Below are positions 1-11,212 of a stretch of DNA of 64,000 nt, in pieces. Made by a program: the position numbers and the translations under genes. Positions within the stretch are counted from its first letter, which is position 1. Every line of letters starts with the position of its first letter. Source of the DNA: Schizophyllum amplum (lineage: Eukaryota > Basidiomycota > Agaricomycetes > Agaricales > Schizophyllaceae); the NCBI GenBank assembly GCA_007026445.1, contig VDMD01000002.1, forward strand, positions 3,348,001 through 3,412,000, given 5' to 3'. The notes beneath the pieces are model-generated. The model did not search any database and was not told where the DNA came from. It saw nothing but the letters and a program-made list of their open reading frames with translations.

Positions 1-424
1 CGAGGCGGCACCGGTCAAGAGGTCGAAGCAGTACGTGTCCTAACAAAATGTGCGACTATATACTGACGACCACTTCAGCGACCATGCGTCCGAGAAACCT
101 GCTGTCGTTGAGATGCCTGCCGGCCCAAGTTACCAGAAGTATGCGGTAGCTCAGCTATGGCAGGATCTGCGGGCGAACGGGGAGCTGGACGGCCCGGACG
201 GCAAGGCCAAGGTCAAGGGTGGCAAGGGGAAGAAGGGGAAGGGCAAGACTCGGCGCAGCAAAGGCAAGGGCAAGGGCAAGAGCGACAAGGACCAGGAGGG
301 CAAGACCAAGAAGGGCAAGTCCAAGAAGGGCAAGGCCAAGGAGAACAAGGCTGAAGAGCGTAAGGTCACCATGCGCAGGGTGCCAAAGTACATTGACATC
401 GAGACGTTCGTGGACTCGGATTGA
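1..424 (+). CDS. 3' end of a gene, lysine/glycine-rich C-terminus (5' partial)
   Basis: Two exons are visible: 2..30 and 79..424, joined across a 48-nt intron (31..78, GTACGT donor, TACTGAC branch site, CAG acceptor). The visible protein runs from EAAPVKRSKH into an acidic stretch and then, from about position 190, a long highly basic tract of KGK/KKGK repeats. It ends in a short non-repetitive tail, KYIDIETFVDSD, before the stop. Lys/Gly tracts of this kind occur in nuclear and nucleolar proteins, but no domain is visible here, so the function is unknown. The gene converges on the cyclin C gene, with 198 bp between the stop codons. The reading frame is firm because the intron joins it cleanly. 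Confidence 0.7.
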
Positions 425-622
425 GGCAAGGGCACTGGGCGATTGCCGTATGCAAGGGAAGCGCACGGAGGGAAGGGAAGCGTGTAGAACACGGATTCGG
501 CATCGGTTTACCACAAATGTGGCATAGAAGTACTGTACAACAACGGAGGATACCTACAATGGACTAGATAGTTACAAACACAATGGAGTCTCCTGCGACG
601 CGCAATCCGCCTGCCCACTCGG

Positions 623-1987
623 CTATCCCGCCGCTTGCGTCCGCTCCAGCATCTTGTTGACCGGCGCAACCGGCCGCCCATTCGATGGATGGGACGTATC
701 CGTGCTCTTGAGCTCGCGCATCCGCAACAGCACCTGCGACAGCGTCGTCGGCGAGATCGCATTATCTGGCGCGCTTGTCTCGTACGTCTGCGCGCCAAAC
801 GCAAACGCTGCATCCGCGTGCGCGTCCTCCTTATACCGGTTCCACAGCCGATACAGTGCGAGGATCTCCTGCGTGATGGCGGCGACGGTCGGTAGCGACA
901 CGTTCAGCGAGGCCAGGAATGCGACGGGGTCCTGCGGCGGCGCGTGCCGCGCGGAGCGCCTCGGCGGCAGCGGCTCCTCGTGACTGAGCTGCAGCTCGAG
1001 CGCCGCGCGCGTGGGCCCGTGGAAGACGAGGGTCAGATAGATCGCGGCAACGGCGATGAGGTGCGGTGGATAGAGCAGGCAGAGCTCCGAGCGGTACGTA
1101 TCGTTGACGATGAGCCACGCGGTCTGCAGCGCGCCCTCGGCGAGTTGGAGGCGGCCCTCGCCGGTGCCCCAGTAGCGCTGGCCGTCCTCGGGGCCGATGC
1201 CTGTGCCGAGCTCGCCGGCTTCGGGTTCGGTGCGCTCGAGCTGGGTGGCGGATTCCTTGGTGCAGAGGGCGAGGAGGGAGCGGTAGGGGTGGTAGACGGT
1301 GAGGTCGCACTCGAGGTCGTCAACGAGGTAGAACTCCATCTCGGCTAGCTTGGTGTTGTCGGTAGGGAAGTACTTGACGCCGTAGTAGTCATCTGGAGGG
1401 AGTCAGCGTCTTGAAAGCGCTTGAAGACGGACAACCCGAGGCAGAAGGAGTGTGTGGCACGGTCCGTTCCGATTCCAGCAACGTAAGGATCGGGTCATGG
1501 AAAGATACGAATGCTGGCGAATAAACGATGCCACTCACGGCTGAAGACGGAACGGGCGTCCGAGATGACATTCTTGATGTGCACGGGTGACTCTTCCGCC
1601 TTTGCTGCAACATAGCAGCATGCCGCAATGACAATGAAGGGGTCTGTCTCGCAGTATGAATTCTTCAAATAGAATCGGCGAAAGAAGACAGTTGCAGTCG
1701 CAATGACGCGCTGCCTGAAGCCTAGTTTCTTGCCCAGCTTTGCAATTGCTACAGCGTCTGTTCAGAGTCAGGAAAGCATTAGACTCTTCTCTTACCGTTG
1801 GCAAAATATATGGAGAAGAATTCGATGTGCTCAGAGTTCTCCACGTAGTTGAGGTCTTCAGTGCGCGCTTGTCTGAGCGTCGCGTGGTCGACTAGCCAAC
1901 GTTTGCTATTTTGCGTATTGAGAAAGTAAGCCAAGAAATTTGAGTCTAGTCTCACTAATGTGAGCTTTCCCAGAAATCGGTCGCCAT
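623..1987 (-). CDS. SSN8: Cyclin C, Mediator CDK8-module subunit
   Basis: Four exons: 1987..1956, 1905..1796, 1748..1539, 1392..623; 373 aa. The N-terminus MATDFWESSHYKRW matches the cyclin C signature (human MAGNFWQSSHY). The two cyclin boxes follow: LGFRQRVIATATVFFRRFYL, KNSYCETDPFIVIAAC, AAKAEESPVHIKNV, then MEFYLVDDLECDLTVYHPYR and IVNDTYRSELCLLYPP. Cyclin C partners CDK8/Ssn3 in the Mediator kinase module and regulates RNA polymerase II transcription in the nucleus. The start was chosen because the first intron splits the conserved Tyr codon exactly. The third intron (146 nt) is longer than the others. The C-terminal ~100 residues after the second box are a low-complexity extension, so the protein is longer than the human one (283 aa). 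It is divergent with the malate dehydrogenase gene, sharing a 197-bp promoter interval. Confidence 0.93.
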
Positions 1988-2184
1988 CGTCGCGGACGAC
2001 GAGCAGAGCGGCGGCGGCGCCGTATGCAGCGATTGGCAAAGCGATTGGCGGGGCAAATGCGGAGAGACGGCCCGGCCAAATCCGGTGACGTCGGCGGCCT
2101 CCGACCGCGCCCGGCGCGTTCGTTTTTATTTGCTTCGCGTCTTGTCCTGAACTTCCATCTTCACTGTATCACTATCCTCTCAAA

Positions 2185-3464
2185 ATGTTCGCCCGCTCTG
2201 CAGCTCGCGCGCTTGCCGCGCCCTCTACGCGCCTCTTCTCGTCCTCGGCCGCGCGCCAGACGAAGGTCGCGGTCCTCGGTGCTGGCGGAGGAATCGGCCA
2301 GCCGTTGTCTCTGCTGCTCAAGCTGAACCCCCTCGTGTCGAACTTAAGCCTGTACGATATCCGCGGCGCACCGGGTGTGGGCGCGGATGTCAGCCACATT
2401 GACTCGGCGAGCGAGGTGCGCGTGGTGGGAAATGTGGGGTCGTGACGTGGACTGAGCGTGTTTGTTTTCAGGTGAACGGCTACCAGGCCGACCAGCTCGA
2501 CGCTGCGCTGGAGGGCGTGAAGGTGGTGGTGATCCCCGCTGGTGTCCCCCGGAAGGTGCGTCCAGATTTTGCTCTCCTGCCTGTGCTTATGCTGACGAGA
2601 TTCCCAGCCTGGTGTGAGTACGTTTCGCACACTCTCGAGTTGTGTTGGCTGAATGATCCCCCTCAAGATGACCCGTGACGACCTCTTCAACGTGAGTTTG
2701 CCGACGAGTTGCGTTATATCACCTTGCTAAAATTTTGAAAAGACGAACGCCTCCATTGTCCGCGACCTTGCGCAAGCAATTGGCCGCGTCGCCCCTGAAG
2801 CTCACATTTGCATCATCTCCAACCCCGTCAACTCCACCGTCCCCATCGTTGCCGCCACCCTCGAGAAGCTCGGCGTCTTCGACCCGAGGCGCGTCTTTGG
2901 TGTCACCACCCTCGACGTCGTCCGCGCCGCGCGCTTCCTCGGCGGCATCGCCGGCGCCGACCCGAAGGACTGTGTCGTCCCCGTCGTCGGTGGCCACTCC
3001 GGCGCGACCATCGTGCCCCTCCTCTCTCAGACCGCGCAGGGCAAGGGTATCTCGGGCGAGCAGTACAAGGCCCTCATCAACCGCATTCAATTCGGCGGTG
3101 ACGAGGTCGTGAAGGCGAAGGACGGTGCCGGCTCGGCGACGCTCTCCATGGCGTACGCGGGCGCCAAGTTCACGGACGCGCTTCTACGCGGCTTGAACGG
3201 CGAGAAGGGTGTCGTGACCCCGACGTTCGTCAAGAGCCCGCTGTTCGCGGACCAGGGCATCGACTTCTTCTCCTCGAAGGTCGAGCTCGGTGTATGTTTA
3301 TCTTTCGAGCTGTGTGTGAGCATGGGCTGACGCGTTTGTAGGTCAACGGTGTGGAGAAGATCCACCCCATTGGCGACATCACGGCCGCGGAGCAGGAGCT
3401 GCTCGACGCGTGCCTGCCGGACTTGAAGAAGAACATTGCGAAGGGCCAGTCCTTTGTAGCATAG
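2185..3464 (+). CDS. MDH1: Malate dehydrogenase, mitochondrial
   Basis: Six exons: 2185..2415, 2472..2555, 2608..2613, 2668..2691, 2743..3291, 3342..3464; 338 aa. It interconverts malate and oxaloacetate with NAD in the TCA cycle. The first ~24 residues are Arg/Ser/Ala-rich without acidic residues, as expected for a matrix-targeting presequence. The NAD-binding motif GAGGGIGQP follows, then the substrate loop [20 protein letters not shown] and the catalytic histidine in [16 protein letters not shown] (about residue 200). The substrate loop is assembled across two tiny exons: a 6-nt exon encoding Pro-Gly and a 24-nt exon encoding MTRDDLFN. Both are flanked by canonical splice sites and both are needed to restore this universally conserved motif. 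The length fits NAD-dependent MDH. The mitochondrial rather than cytosolic or peroxisomal assignment rests on the presequence. Confidence 0.95.
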
Positions 3465-4045
3465 GGGTGCTTACACGTAGACCTGGCTTCTATGGATTAA
3501 TTTTTGACGCGATATTTTGAACTGTGTCGGGCGTTCGTGAAGTACTTCGTCCTGGTGAGCGAACCCGTTGGCCAGTGTGAGCTCGCTGGATGACCGTCAT
3601 GTGCTTCGACGGCTGCAGCCTGGGCCCTGTGCAAACTGAAGTACGAGCATCCCACACGGAAACCTACTGCGAGTCGAACGTTCTTTGCAGCGTTCGAAGC
3701 TCGTACTTACAATAGATAGAAGTTGAACGTTGAACGTTGAACCTTCGATATATGTACTATGTACTAGTAGCAACCAATGGTTTCCCCGAAGTGCACCATA
3801 GTATCTAGAGAATGAGCAGGCGATGTAATTTACAGGAATACTGTGTCATTTGTCCGACAGGGAAACAAGAGCGTCCCCGAGCGTCATACTTGCGGTGTTC
3901 GACTTCAGTCACGTGATAAATAAGTACACGTGTTAAACGGCCCGGCTTGCCGCTTGCAACATCATGTTACCCCGGCTATCAACGGTGGATATAAGTACCA
4001 CCTTGTCTTCGACCATCATCGTCTTCATTATCTCGCGTCAACGAC
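3465..4045. other. Intergenic region between MDH and the orphan gene at 4046
   Basis: No ORF is supported. It holds the MDH 3' flank, a 10-bp inverted repeat (AAGTACGAGC near 3638 and GCTCGTACTT near 3696), three tandem copies of GTTGAAC near 3722-3744, and two CACGTG E-boxes near 3911 and 3927 that may belong to the promoter of the downstream gene. Confidence 0.5.
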
Positions 4046-5003
4046 ATGCCTCGCAATCTGCCACAACCCGCAGGTCTAATCAAATCTCCCCCGCCTCTGC
4101 GCCGCTCGTGTCGTCTACAAGCGCAGCAACAGCAGACCAAGCCACTCGATGCGGCTCATGTCGCTCCACGGAACAAGAAGCCGCCGCAGGATCCAGCTCG
4201 CATAGCCGAAAATTCTACTGGAAGGAAGCGAAAGGCTATAATCTCTGAGGATGATCAGAACGAAGCACCGCCAGCGAAGAAGGTGCGTAATGTGATCTGC
4301 AGTCCGTCTCAGAAGATACTCAACTATCGTAGGCCTCTCCATTGCCGCCTGCTAGCGCCCATACATCGAACGAGTCGCCGGATGCGCTCGTTCTCAAGGG
4401 CTCTAAACCCGTTGTGCGCTTCGCCAACGACGAGCCTCTCGAAGCGGTATCCGTCTCACCCGAAGACGATCCACTCGCCCGTGCAAAAGCGGTGACCCCC
4501 ACATTCCTGGCCGCTCGCGCTGCTCAAGCTGCTATGCCCGAGTATGACATACGCAAAGTAGCATGCCCTCCGGAAGCCCTACCGAACATGATGCCCACAC
4601 GTCTCAAAGACCGGAAAGGCCGCGACTACTATCGATACCCAATCCGATTCATCCTGGCCTGGCGTTACGATTCCAAGGTCCTCTTTGAGCACCTAGTCCG
4701 CGTCAGACGGGACCTGCGAGGGAAATACGATTCGACCATGGCCTACCTGTGTGACAAGCTGAGGAGAGAACTCGATGTCGGCTACGACAACGGATTCGCT
4801 TTGGTTCCCACGTCCAAAGGTTCGGAATGGTGGTTTATCGTCTCAGAGTCGGATCGTCCGGAGACGCTGCCGTGGCCTGAAGAGCGTATACGCAGGATGC
4901 AGGAGATTCTCGGTGTCGCGACCCCGCCTAGACCTCACGTTTACCAGCCCAAGAATGTGAGTCCGCTTAACAACTTCGTATGCCATGGTGGTAGGGCGGG
5001 TGA
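4046..5003 (+). CDS. Orphan basic nuclear-like protein, 3' end inside a repeat
   Basis: Predicted exons: 4046..4282, 4333..4956 and a terminal 4995..5003; 289 aa. The N-terminal 80 residues are basic, with two lysine/arginine clusters (TGRKRKA, PPAKK) that look like nuclear-localisation signals. The second half has a compact region rich in Tyr, Trp and Arg (YRYPIRFILAWRYDSKVLF, YDNGFALVPTSKGSEWWFIV) that looks like a folded domain I do not recognise. The coding frame is clear to 4956, where a GTGAGT donor occurs. The only nearby acceptor leads into a degenerate copy of the repeat family seen at 23-57 kb, and the frame stops after two codons. The gene may therefore be truncated, or the repeat may have supplied a new terminal exon. 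Confidence 0.6.
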
Positions 5004-5345
5004 CGCCGAAGCTGTCGGTTAGGCACCTCATCCAGCGACGAGACCCACCTACGCTGGGCTTATTGTGGGAATATCTGGCCATATGCAAGAGACCCACAGT
5101 GAGTGGGCCTGTGCCCATCGCGGGCGTTGCGTGAGGCCGTCGGTGCTGCTCCGCCGAAGCTCGGAGCTCTGCATCGAGGGTGCTCAGTCGTAAACACTCG
5201 TAGCCTGCATCGCTTGCCGTCAACGCTGATTATCGATATTCTTTATCAGCGCTCAGCGAACGGTCTTGGGTTTGCTCGCCTATGCCATGCTGGGTCGTAC
5301 AGACGACAATTTTTGGAGCTTCCTCCACCCCGTTCTCGGATTTAT
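4995..5345 (+). repeat. Degenerate single unit of the ~615-bp cassette repeat
   Basis: Recognisable blocks in the same order as in the arrays at 23.6-24.6 and 43.1-45.1 kb: CCGAAGCTGTCGG near 5008, GTGAGTGGGCCTGTGCCCAT near 5100, GCTCAGCGAACGGTC near 5250 and GACGACAATTTTTGGA near 5303. It is clearly more diverged and internally shortened than those arrays, and no LRR-like gene is attached. It is probably an old remnant. Confidence 0.6.
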
Positions 5346-5522
5346 AAAGCTTTGGACTCCCCTTTGTTCGCTCTGCTCCTCGAAAAGTATGATATAAGTA
5401 GTGCTCTATGTAGAATATACAAAGGTTGTGTGATAATGATACAACAATGCTTCTAACTCTATCGTAATGGAACGTCTAAAAAAGTCCGTCGGGTCGTCAG
5501 CAATACACAGCCGTCGTAACGC

Positions 5523-7313
5523 CTAAACCGACGTCCAGCTCGCACGGAACACCTCGGCCATACGCCGGATACCCTCGTCCAGCTCATCCCGCGGCGTCGT
5601 CGAGAACGCAAGTCGGAAGAACGCATGCCCAGGCGCCGCCGGCACGTCCGCCGCCTTCGCCCCTTGCCACGGCTTGTAGTACGTCCCCGGCGTCAGCAGC
5701 ACGCGCGCCACTACCAGCTCGCGCCAGAACGCTGCCGCCCACGCATCCTCCGGCGCCGGCGCCCGCGCAGCACACAGCCTCCTATACGCCGGATGCGCCT
5801 CCAGATCCAACTTCAGCCACAAAAACATACCCGCCGCAGGCGGCACGAAGCGGAACACCAGCGCAGCGCGGTTTTGGTCCTTGTTGTACACGGCCACGCC
5901 GTCCGCGTTCGCATCCTCCCAGTCAACGTCGAAGTGCGTGGCGATGCTGTCGCAGATCCAGTCGCGGCGCATGGCGTACGTCTCGCGGATGCCCGCGAGC
6001 CAGCGCACGTAGCCATCGTGCCCCCACGTGTGCAGAAGCTCGCAGAGGATGGCCTGCGACCAGCCAGAGGGCGCCTGCGTGGCGACTTCCGTCGCGCGCG
6101 CGAGGCGCTCCTGGAAGAGCGGGTTGCAGACGATGAAGCCAGTACGGAAGCCGGGCGCGACGGTCTTGGAGACAGTCTCGAGCCGGATGACGCGCCCGTC
6201 GCGGTCGTGGTGGAGGAAGGTGGGCACCATGGAGGTGAGGAACGCGTCAGCGTCGGTGACGGGAGGAGGAAGGGCGTGGGGGCCGCCGGGGCGATAAGTG
6301 GGGAGCTGCATGAAGTAGTATGGGTCGTCCTCGACAATGACGATGTCGTGGCGCACGCAGATGTCGTAGATCTGCTGCTTACGCTCAGCGGTGAGCGTCG
6401 AACCTGTCTGCAATCGAAGTCAGCGTTCAACACTGACGAGCGATAGTAGTGCTCAAAGCATACTGGGTTTTGTCCGACTGGGACGCAATAGAGCACTTTC
6501 GGCTTGCGCTGCGGTAGCCGCTCTGCGTCCCATGAGTCGAGGATGCGTGCGAGGACTTCTGGTACGAGGCCGTCCATGTCCATCTCGATGGGGACCGCAG
6601 TCACGCCCATCGGAATCCACAAAGCCTGTCCTGACGGGTAGGTGTGCGCCTCAACAAGCAAGTTGTCTCCATCTTCGAGCAACAAGTTCGCGACCTTCGC
6701 CCATCCGTCAGTGCTCCCGCCGTCCATGATCATCTGCCAGTCAGGGTATCCTGGATGGTAGGCGTGCTCGATGAACTTTGCCATCCAGTTCATGAGCGGC
6801 TGGATACCGTTGTAGGGACCTAAAAGAAGATTGGTAACGATGATTACGCGCTGCCAGTGAGTTGCTTACCGTATTGCAGCGCCGTGCTGAGGTCGGTGCT
6901 GTGACCCGCAAGGTCTTTTTCGACACACACGTCTACCTTAGCGATATCGGTGGGGTTCTCGGCCATACGCGTAGCAGAGTCGTATGTCGAGACGTGAATG
7001 GAATCGAAGGGGAAGAGGCTCGGATGAGGAAGACCTGAGCGCGCGTCAGCCTCTCAAAAAGGACGGACGCGCTATACCACGTACCTCCAGCGAGACTGAT
7101 CATGCCGTCGATGCGCATAAACTTCAGGATATCCTTTAGGGGGCTCGGTGCGCGCTGGCGGCTCAGGCTGTTGATGTGATGCTCAAGATGCGCGAACTTT
7201 GCGCGTAACGCCTCCTCCGGGCTCAGAGTAGGAGGCGCCGCCTTCAGCGGTACATGTGTCTTGGCAGGCGCAGGCTGCGCAGCATGTGTGCGGATATCGA
7301 CGGAGGGTGCCAT
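5523..7313 (-). CDS. ARO8: Aromatic amino acid aminotransferase (class I/II, ARO8-like)
   Basis: Four exons: 7313..7085, 7034..6870, 6819..6464, 6407..5523; 544 aa. A PLP-dependent fold-type I aminotransferase of the Aro8/Aro9 and alpha-aminoadipate group, expected to transfer amino groups between aromatic amino acids and 2-oxo acids. Visible motifs are MISLAGGLPHPSLFPF near the N-terminus, MDGGSTDGW and CVPVGQNPTG in the cofactor pocket, VEDDPYYFMQ (the Asp and Tyr contact the pyridoxal ring), and the Schiff-base lysine in LETVSKTVAPGFRTGF (about residue 331). The C-terminal domain closes with GHAFFRLAFSTT. There is no targeting peptide, so it is probably cytosolic. Exon 1 contributes a Pro/Ala-rich N-terminal extension. 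Substrate choice (aromatic versus aminoadipate) cannot be decided from sequence alone. Confidence 0.9.
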
Positions 7314-8025
7314 GAAAGGGGGAATGCTTGTCTAAAAGGGATGTGGTATAGGGACGAGGGAGAATGGATGCTCGAGGCTTTATAGGCGGGAGCGGAACGG
7401 AGCTTGCCTAACGGACGGACCTTGTATCTGATCGCAAGCAGGGAGCGTGCAGCGGTCACCGAACGCAGGCCGACCGCCACCGCGCAAGAAAAAAAATTTC
7501 ATAACGTGCGGTCGATTGGTTTGCCGAAAAATGACTCCGCGATAACACTGAGAGCGAACTGTACCGATTTGGAGCATACCAGCAGTAAAGAGGCGCAAAG
7601 CAAGCGACACGGTGAGGTCAAAGGTATAATGCAGTTGGATTGCAGTCAAGAGACGTCGCACTCGAGATCAACTCAAGATCAACTTTCAAGTAAGGCGCCA
7701 ATCATACACGTGTGCGGAAGTTTTCTTTTGTTCCTTGATTGTGACGTGACTCAGCAAGTTGAACTTTCTCTTGTCACTAGAAGTGCACGTGACCTTGAGT
7801 GCACCCCGCGAGAGACCTTCCCATCCTCACCCGTTTTAACCTCCGACAACTCAGCTGCACGATAGCATTTTCACAGGTGATGCATCGTCACCGTGCACTG
7901 GCATCTATCCAGCTCAGTTCTACCTCCTGACTCAGCTCCTCTCACTCTTTCTCAAGCTTTCTTGTACATTCTTAGTTCCAAAGGTTACTACACGTCTCCG
8001 TATACAGTGTTGTCGTTCCGAAGAT
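7314..8025. other. Promoter of the aminotransferase and 3' flank of the carboxypeptidase
   Basis: No supported gene. Open frames here are not conserved-looking and contain promoter-type sequence, including an A-rich run near 7489 and CACGTG-type boxes near 7707 and 7785. The right part is the 3' flank of the serine carboxypeptidase. Confidence 0.45.
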
Positions 8026-10284
8026 CTAGGCAGATATGTCGTCACGGAATCGCATCAGGTATTGCATCGTTTGGAAGGCGGCCTATAAAGGGCAGGTCAG
8101 TCGCGTGTCATGGAGGAAGACCGTGATTTGAAAGCTCACAATAGGAGAAAACTGCGGTATCCTGGGACCGAGTTTGATGAGTCAATAGGAGGGAGAGAAA
8201 TCGACCAACACGTACATATGTCCGCTCAGCGCGACTTCAACGTAGGTCAGACCGCGCTCGGTGTGCGCTGTGCCCAGGGGACCCATTCCCTCGACAATGA
8301 AGGAGTCATTCTCGATCGGTGTCTCAAAGCCCTGAGCGCCATTCCCTATGAGCCGCATGATCAGTAAATCAGAGGTCATCATTGACAGATACCACTCACA
8401 TGTCATGTTGTGAAGGACGAGTCGTGCACTGACGCAGAATCAGCACCGATAATCAAGAGATACTGACCACGCTCACCCCTCTGCTATGAGGATGTAGTCC
8501 GCCAGACCGTGCGCAATGATAGCCCGCTCGCTGCTCTCGATGACGTTCGGCAAGACAGTGAACGCGCTCGGCAAACTCGCATCCCCGGTAGGGAACACAT
8601 TCACATTCGAGCACTCGGACCACTCGACGTCCACGGGCGCGTGGATCGCCAGCTTGACGTCCTCGCGGTCGAAGTAAAGCGGCGACTGCTCCTGAGGGAA
8701 GGAGCCGCTAAGCAGTTGCGTCAGCCTTCAGTACTCATATGAATGCGGAAGGGTATCGTTCAACGCACGGGAAGCCGAGCACGTCCCACAGGATGGGGTA
8801 CGTGTCGAAGATGCGGTAGATATTGAAGGCCGGGTTGATCTTGAGCGCCTCGTCGAAGACGCGCTCCCAGATATCGCACCCGCGAGCTGCGCGCGTCGAG
8901 TTGCCCGGGAGAGGCAGCGGACCCGCGGGCGGATATACCATGTACTGGTCGTAATAACCGGTATAGTTGCAGTCAGCGGCGAGCTGGTCGAGCTCGGCTA
9001 GCAGGCTCTGGCTGAGGGAGCCCGTAAGCGGGATACATAACAACGCTCAAGGCAGGAAGTACCTGAAGGCGAAGACGCCCTCGTACTTGTGCACAAAATC
9101 CATGACGGGGACCTCCGTCTGGAGAACGTCCCAGCCGAGAACAGCTAGCTCGCGCGGTCAGTGCCAGAGCGGGTTAAAGCGAAGGGAGGCTTACGGTCGC
9201 CAATCCAGACACCCTTCAGAGAAAGCGCCAGTTGTTCGGGATGTTCGTAGATGTAGTTGGCGATGTCTGCTTTTTATCAGCGTGCAACATGCAACGAAAA
9301 TCAGGTCGATGCCTACAAGGAACGTAGTAGCCGGCATACTGAATATAGTCAGCTAACTTGCCGCATCTGTAGCAGGAGAAATCTTACGCTCTCTCCCGAT
9401 ATGTACAGGTTCTTCCCCTGAAGCTCTGCGAAGACATCCAAGAACTGTTGCATGAAGCCGACGACTTGAGCGGCAAGGTCGACCTCGTCCTTCACGTGAA
9501 CGTCTTCAGCAATCACATTGTTTACGGAGATACATGGCTTACCGTGATATTGGGCGTGCCCTGCGAGAAGCCCGTACCGACGGGCTGCTCAATCCAAAGC
9601 ACGCTAGAAAGGTTCGTCCAGCTGTACTCGTTTGGAGTAGGCTTGGCCTGTCCCCAAGACCAAGAGAAGGGCTGTGGATGATCAATATGAAGGTGAAAGC
9701 CGCCGAGTGCAGGGATAACATACCCCGTTCTCCTGCAAAAAGCCCTCCATAGACGAGCATCCAGGGCCACCATTCGTCCTGCAGGACAGGTCAAAGGCGG
9801 GTACCAAATAAAAGATATGTAGTCCTACCAAAAGATGATATCGTCCAGACTGCCGTCCGGGCCCGGTGGAAAGAACCAAAAGAAAAGCTAGAGAGCCAGA
9901 ATAAGCGGCGACAGGATCTTATCAAGTATTCGACAAACCTGGCGTGTTTCGTTCGGGTCGCTGCTTATAGGCATCAATCCTGACCAGCTGGGGCCAACAT
10001 CGAAGTCAACCTCCGGGATGGAGGTGCCGTCAACGTAGTACTCTACGCTCCCGACGTAAGCCGCCTTTCCCATATTCATTGCAAGACTCACCAGCAGCTC
10101 TTGGGTCAGCGAACGTGATGTTCTTGGGCTCTGCGCGCTGCACAGGCTGCGCCGGAGATTTCTCCTCTTGCATGCGCTTCACCGCTGCGTGCTGGCGCTC
10201 ACGCATCTCGGAGGGCGTCATCTTCAGCGCTTGCACGCCCGCAAGCGCAAGCACAAACCCTGCCACAAGCACTCGAGTCAACAT
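8026..10284 (-). CDS. Secreted serine carboxypeptidase (peptidase family S10)
   Basis: Fifteen exons: 10284..10092, 10042..9939, 9887..9829, 9778..9724, 9671..9543, 9489..9388, 9338..9317, 9266..9195, 9144..9063, 9011..8769, 8707..8477, 8428..8400, 8345..8216, 8161..8140, 8082..8026; 509 aa. All phases agree. An N-terminal signal peptide ([19 protein letters not shown]) is followed by a short propeptide. S10 landmarks in order: [38 protein letters not shown] with the catalytic Ser at about residue 214, catalytic Asp in HGLADYIL (~424) and catalytic His in SGHMIPQFSP (~483). It removes C-terminal residues from peptides at acid pH, in the vacuole or secreted; Asn-X-Thr/Ser sites suit the secretory pathway. 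The catalytic-Ser motif is split by an intron directly after the Ser codon and continues in a 22-nt exon. Confidence 0.93.
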
Positions 10285-11212
10285 ATTGAACCTGTAGGGC
10301 TTTCAGCCGTGATGCGAGCAGGAAGAAAGCCACAACTCGCTTGCCTTCTTATATCTCGTACGGCCCGTCAACCGAGCGGCCCTAACGCGGACATACAAAC
10401 GGAAAGAAGTTATACCACACCATCCTCCTCTGTTTGGACGTCCTGTCAGGCCTGAGGCGGCACACGAAGCGACGCATGGAAGCTCGCCGCGCCGTGTGAT
10501 GACATTGATAAGTCACCTTCTCCGTATGGTGCACCTTGTCCATGCGCTGTGGCCATACATGGGCGCGAATCATGTTACTTACCAACCGCGGGGTACTCAT
10601 CGGGTGGCAAGCGTAGTCGTACTGCACAGGGTGGTGCAGCCAGTGTTTCCGCAGGCGAAACGGCGAAAACAATCAGAAAGCCCCCCTGTACTTGAATGTA
10701 CGATTTCGCTGCTTAGAAGAAGTAGGTAGACGTGTGCATGGACGCCGAGCGCAGTGGAGGGGACCGTTTGAGTATGGTGAGTCGGTCAACGATTATCACG
10801 ATAAGTATGGGAACCTGGAGAGCACCCGAAGAGCTTGCGAAGAGCACCAGCAAGCCTGTTTTGATCGCATCAATTGCCTCGTTTCGCAGCAGCCACAATA
10901 CGGACAACGTGCTACGCATAAGCTTAAGAGACCTTCGCCATCGCGTTCAGCATCTCTAATAACATTTGTCTACTTTTCAGCGTCGAAATTGACATCTACA
11001 ACCCTTGTTGGGGAGCTTTCTGGGTGTTTCCCGTCTTGTTCCCGTCCATGCATCGCGAGACGAGCGAGGTGGACATATTCGCACACCATAGTAGCAGTGA
11101 TGATGCGATGAACCTTATGTACGATGAATTAAGTATACAGTAAGCTGTCAGATACAAGTTGTGATTTAGTATGGGGACAAGAAGGGGGAAACAACGAGAG
11201 CTACGGCGCCCA
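10285..11212. other. Intergenic region with doubtful short ORFs
   Basis: This is the 5' flank of the carboxypeptidase (left) and the 3' flank of the Yta7-like gene (right). Overlapping open frames exist on both strands around 10690-11110, including a hydrophobic minus-strand frame at 10919..10713. None has a recognisable motif or a convincing splice-supported extension, so no gene is called. Confidence 0.4.

Noticed and set aside
155..527. Long open frames on both strands overlapping the lysine-rich tail
   Set aside because: They are shadows of a low-complexity AAG/GGC tract; only the spliced plus-strand frame has an intron with all signals and a non-repetitive tail.
7404..7865. 153-codon plus-strand ORF in the aminotransferase upstream region
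   Set aside because: No motif, no splice support, and it lies where the divergent promoter and 3' flank should be.
10692..11111. 139-codon plus-strand ORF and overlapping hydrophobic minus-strand ORF
   Set aside because: Both strands are open by chance and neither has a recognisable domain or a start in good context.
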